This document shows positions 62,121 through 64,000 of a DNA stretch of 64,000 bases, in pieces. Source of the stretch: Candidatus Kouleothrix ribensis (GTDB lineage Bacteria; Chloroflexota; Chloroflexia; Chloroflexales; Roseiflexaceae); the NCBI GenBank assembly GCA_016722075.1, contig JADKGW010000001.1, positions 4,588,001 to 4,652,000 of the forward strand. Direction: 5' to 3'. A program made the position numbers and the translations under genes. Below the pieces are notes generated by a model. It was not told where the DNA came from. It ran no database searches and worked only from the letters and a program-made list of their open reading frames with translations. How positions within the stretch are numbered: position 1 is the stretch's first letter; every line of letters starts with the position of its first letter.

Positions 62121-62190
62121 AAAACAAAAGGGTAGCCACGGCGCTGCTTTTGTACTTGTACAAAAGTGCGTGAGGTTACCTTTTTGTTTT
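62121..62190. terminator. Nested inverted repeat after the sspBCD-like operon
   Basis: Outer arms AAAACAAAAGGGTAGCC (62121-62137) and GGTTACCTTTTTGTTTT (62174-62190) pair at 15 of 17 positions. Inside, CTTTTGTAC (62147-62155) and GTACAAAAG (62158-62166) are a perfect 9-bp stem with a TT loop. It probably terminates the first operon; a small mobile-element remnant is another option. The rest of the 62077-62451 gap is AT-rich and gene-free. Confidence 0.6.
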
Positions 62191-62451
62191 GCCCTGTTTC
62201 TGCACGGTTGGCGCAGCAGTATTGAGCATTGATCGGGACGATAGCTCGACCTTCTCAAATGGTTCAATCTTCAGTCGCTGAATTATTCAAGGCATATATA
62301 GCATTCTAAGATTTCTTGCAACGATGATTGCAAAATTCACACATAATGATAACGTTTTTCTGATTTCAAGTAAATAATTGTGATACGATAGTCAGTGGTT
62401 TGCTCAGCTGTATGCTTTACCATACGAAATACATCATAGCTAGGGGTATTA

Positions 62452-63261
62452 ATGCGGAATCTGCGTTTTAATCAAGGTTTTCCTCTCTATCGAGAGCGCT
62501 TGTCTGGTATGCTTCGCTGTATTGCCGACGGACAGGCAACATCGGACGAAGCGGTTGGGTCTTACTTGGGCGTTAACCCTTATATGGTCGAAGGCATTCG
62601 AGGGTGGTTATGCAAAACTGGCCTTGGAAATGGAACTTCGAAGAACTATACTCTGAGTCCCTTTGGTACTTTGGTTGCGGAATACGATCCAGATTTGCAG
62701 CAAGCTGGAACTCAGTGGCTTTTACACTATTACCTTGTAAGCCAGCATGAGGAACGGGCTGAAGTTTGGTACCGCTGTTTCAACGAATTCCTTAGCCCGC
62801 GCCGGAGCTTCAGTGCCGACGAGCTACAGGGCTATACCGAGCGAATATTGGAACAAACACCGAAAAATAAAGATGGTGTCGCCAAGGATACAAAAGAACT
62901 GATCAAGACCTACACCCAACCTGCTGCGTTAGGCGCGCTCGGCATTGTAGCGAAGCAGGGCAAAGCAGCATTGAGCGTAGCGGCTCCAAACGAGCCGGAT
63001 CCCCTGATTGTTGGTTATATACTCTTTGATGGCTGGATGCGGCGCTTTGGTGAAGTTGATACGATTCGCTTGAGCCAAATCGTCAATGAACCCGAGTCAA
63101 TCGGTAAAATCTTCACTGCCGACCATGACCAAGTTCGTCAGTATATTGGCGCGTTACAGCGGCTTGGCTTGGTCAATTATGCTGACACCCAACATGAACC
63201 CGTAACACGGCGATTTCAAGATGATCCGCTGCGATTACTTGAACGCTACTACACAACATAA
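62452..63261 (+). CDS. Second DUF4007-like protein
   Basis: A 269-residue protein. It repeats the landmarks of the SspB-like protein in order: LGVNPYMVEGIRGW (compare LGVGKNMAQSIRFW), LSPFGTLVAEYDPDL (compare ITPLGRALL) and QWLLHYYLV (compare HWLLHWQIA). The N-terminal GHETF-type segment is replaced by FNQGFPLYRERL. I infer a divergent DUF4007 member. AGGGG lies 5 nt before ATG 62452. The stop overlaps the next ATG (TAATG). Its context with a BrxF-like and a large ATPase gene suggests the sensing or effector half of the defence locus. Confidence 0.65.
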   Translation: MRNLRFNQGFPLYRERLSGMLRCIADGQATSDEAVGSYLGVNPYMVEGIRGWLCKTGLGNGTSKNYTLSPFGTLVAEYDPDLQQAGTQWLLHYYLVSQHEERAEVWYRCFNEFLSPRRSFSADELQGYTERILEQTPKNKDGVAKDTKELIKTYTQPAALGALGIVAKQGKAALSVAAPNEPDPLIVGYILFDGWMRRFGEVDTIRLSQIVNEPESIGKIFTADHDQVRQYIGALQRLGLVNYADTQHEPVTRRFQDDPLRLLERYYTT

Positions 63262-63731
63262 TGACAGAGCTACTCACGGTAGCAAGCGCCCAGTATAGCG
63301 ATTGCTGTTTCCGCCAGCGTTACCGTGTTGCATGGCTTACCGGTACCCCGATGTCCGGTAAATCCGCCCTCGCCCGACGGCTATGTGAACACCACAATTG
63401 GCGCTACCTGAACTATACCCTGACACCAGGGTACTTCGACGCGCTTGCTCCACCGATTTCCACCTATCAGCCCGATCAACTAATTGCAGCATTGCAAGAT
63501 TGGGCATCTAACTGCGATGCGCCGGTACTGGTTGTCGATGAGCTAGATGCGCTGCTGGCATCTTGGTCATCTGATCAACGCCATGCATGGGCAAACAAAG
63601 CAAGCCGTCTACCGTATGCGGCATGTGGCCTCATACTCGTATCACATTTTTTCAATTGCAGCACGCTTATCAGATATCTTCCCGATGAAGATCAGCGTTA
63701 CTGCCTCGATCTGGCTGGAGTAACCTTATGA
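63261..63731 (+). CDS. Small P-loop ATPase, BrxF-like
   Basis: A 156-residue NTPase with Walker A GTPMSGKS at residues 28-35, RYLNYTLTP after the first strand, and Walker B VLVVDELDALL with D93/E94. The layout (Walker A near residue 30, an acidic pair in the middle, total about 150 residues) matches BrxF, the small P-loop component of some BREX systems. Start overlaps the preceding stop (TAATG), and its own stop overlaps the next ATG (ATGA), so all three genes are translationally coupled. The BrxF link is by appearance and needs a profile search. Confidence 0.6.
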   Translation: MTELLTVASAQYSDCCFRQRYRVAWLTGTPMSGKSALARRLCEHHNWRYLNYTLTPGYFDALAPPISTYQPDQLIAALQDWASNCDAPVLVVDELDALLASWSSDQRHAWANKASRLPYAACGLILVSHFFNCSTLIRYLPDEDQRYCLDLAGVTL

Positions 63732-64000
63732 GCACCCCACCTACCCGCTTTGATCAACTGGTGCGCGTGAATACCGGCTTCAAGCCCTCCGTGCAACTCC
63801 CTGGCGATTTCGAAGATGACGCAATCAACGAACAGCTTATTCGCACCTTTATTCCAACCTCGCAAACGATTGAATTGTTCGCCGAGATCGCGCGGAGCCT
63901 CAAATCCAGCAATCCCGAGCGCGTTCGATCCCTGATCGGCACCTATGGGACAGGCAAATCAGATCTCTTGCTTATGCTGTGCAACTATTTTTCGCGGCCG
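63728..64000 (+). CDS. Start of a second large P-loop ATPase (BrxC/SspC-like), cut by window
   Basis: The frame is open from ATG 63728 to the window end (91 residues). It reads RFDQLVRVNTGFKPSVQL, TFIPTSQTIELFAEIARSL, then SLIGTYGTGKSDLLLMLCNY with Walker A GTYGTGKS at 71-78. The same pattern occurs in the SspC-like protein (SLIGPYGSGKSAFAVFLAHY). BREX BrxC/PglY-type ATPases also start with an N-terminal extension leading to a GSGKS loop, so the family is shared. Its ATG overlaps the previous stop. The full length and C-terminal domains lie outside the window. Confidence 0.7.
   Translation, partial: MSTPPTRFDQLVRVNTGFKPSVQLPGDFEDDAINEQLIRTFIPTSQTIELFAEIARSLKSSNPERVRSLIGTYGTGKSDLLLMLCNYFSRP

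Noticed and set aside
62452..64000. Canonical BREX locus
   Set aside because: No BrxX methyltransferase, PglZ or BrxL is visible; only BrxF-like and BrxC-like parts, so BREX-like is as far as the sequence goes.

Overview
The window is high-GC bacterial DNA that I read as Chloroflexota, probably class Chloroflexia (Roseiflexus/Kouleothrix-like). The reasons are a classical menaquinone gene block, many BTAD/STAND-type large proteins, OpcA beside glucose-6-phosphate dehydrogenase, a short archaeal-type aspartyl-tRNA synthetase behind a T-box leader, and long GC-rich intergenic repeats. The species assignment is inference; no rRNA or tRNA gene was found.

Layout. 0-9.4 kb: housekeeping genes on the + strand (PH-domain membrane protein, large secreted/membrane protein, tilS, hpt, ftsH, a repeat-filled gap, yebC, ruvC). 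9.6-18 kb: a secreted M36 (fungalysin-type) protease with P-domain and DUF11 repeats, facing a very large SARP/BTAD-AAA-TPR regulator. 18-25.3 kb: purA, a P1B-4 metal-efflux ATPase and a Fur/PerR-family regulator that share a putative operator, a WecA/TagO-type lipid-carrier glycosyl-phosphate transferase, and menE. 25.5-37 kb: aspS with T-box, glnA, then menC, menA, menB, menH, menD and menF in one minus-strand block. With menE 5 kb away this gives nearly the whole chorismate-to-demethylmenaquinone route. 37-55.3 kb: GNAT, a large alpha-helical repeat protein with a degenerate P-loop, Nudix, CcdA, M16 peptidase, MATE and MFS transporters, YgjP-like metalloprotease, zwf, a small membrane protein, opcA, a LacI-family regulator with a dyad over its own -10 box, a YbhN-like flippase-type protein and a DadA-like FAD oxidoreductase.

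55.3-56.8 kb is a gene-free, repeat-saturated boundary: about 18 tandem hairpin units, a structured core that recurs inverted at 7.7-8.0 kb, a 21-bp tandem array with 84-bp higher-order structure, and a hairpin flanked by direct repeats. Immediately after it the base composition drops and a defence island begins. It holds a tightly overlapping operon of a DUF4007 protein (SspB-like), a 1154-residue P-loop ATPase (SspC-like) and a PAPS-reductase-family protein (SspD-like), i.e. a single-strand DNA phosphorothioation module. After a 375-bp AT-rich gap with a nested hairpin comes a second overlapping operon: another DUF4007-like protein, a 156-residue BrxF-like P-loop protein and the start of another large P-loop ATPase that runs off the window. 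The second module repeats the DUF4007 plus YGxGKS-ATPase pairing of the first and adds a BREX-like component. This makes a candidate hybrid phosphorothioation/BREX-like antiviral system, the most interesting object here. SspA (cysteine desulfurase) and the effector genes are not in the window.
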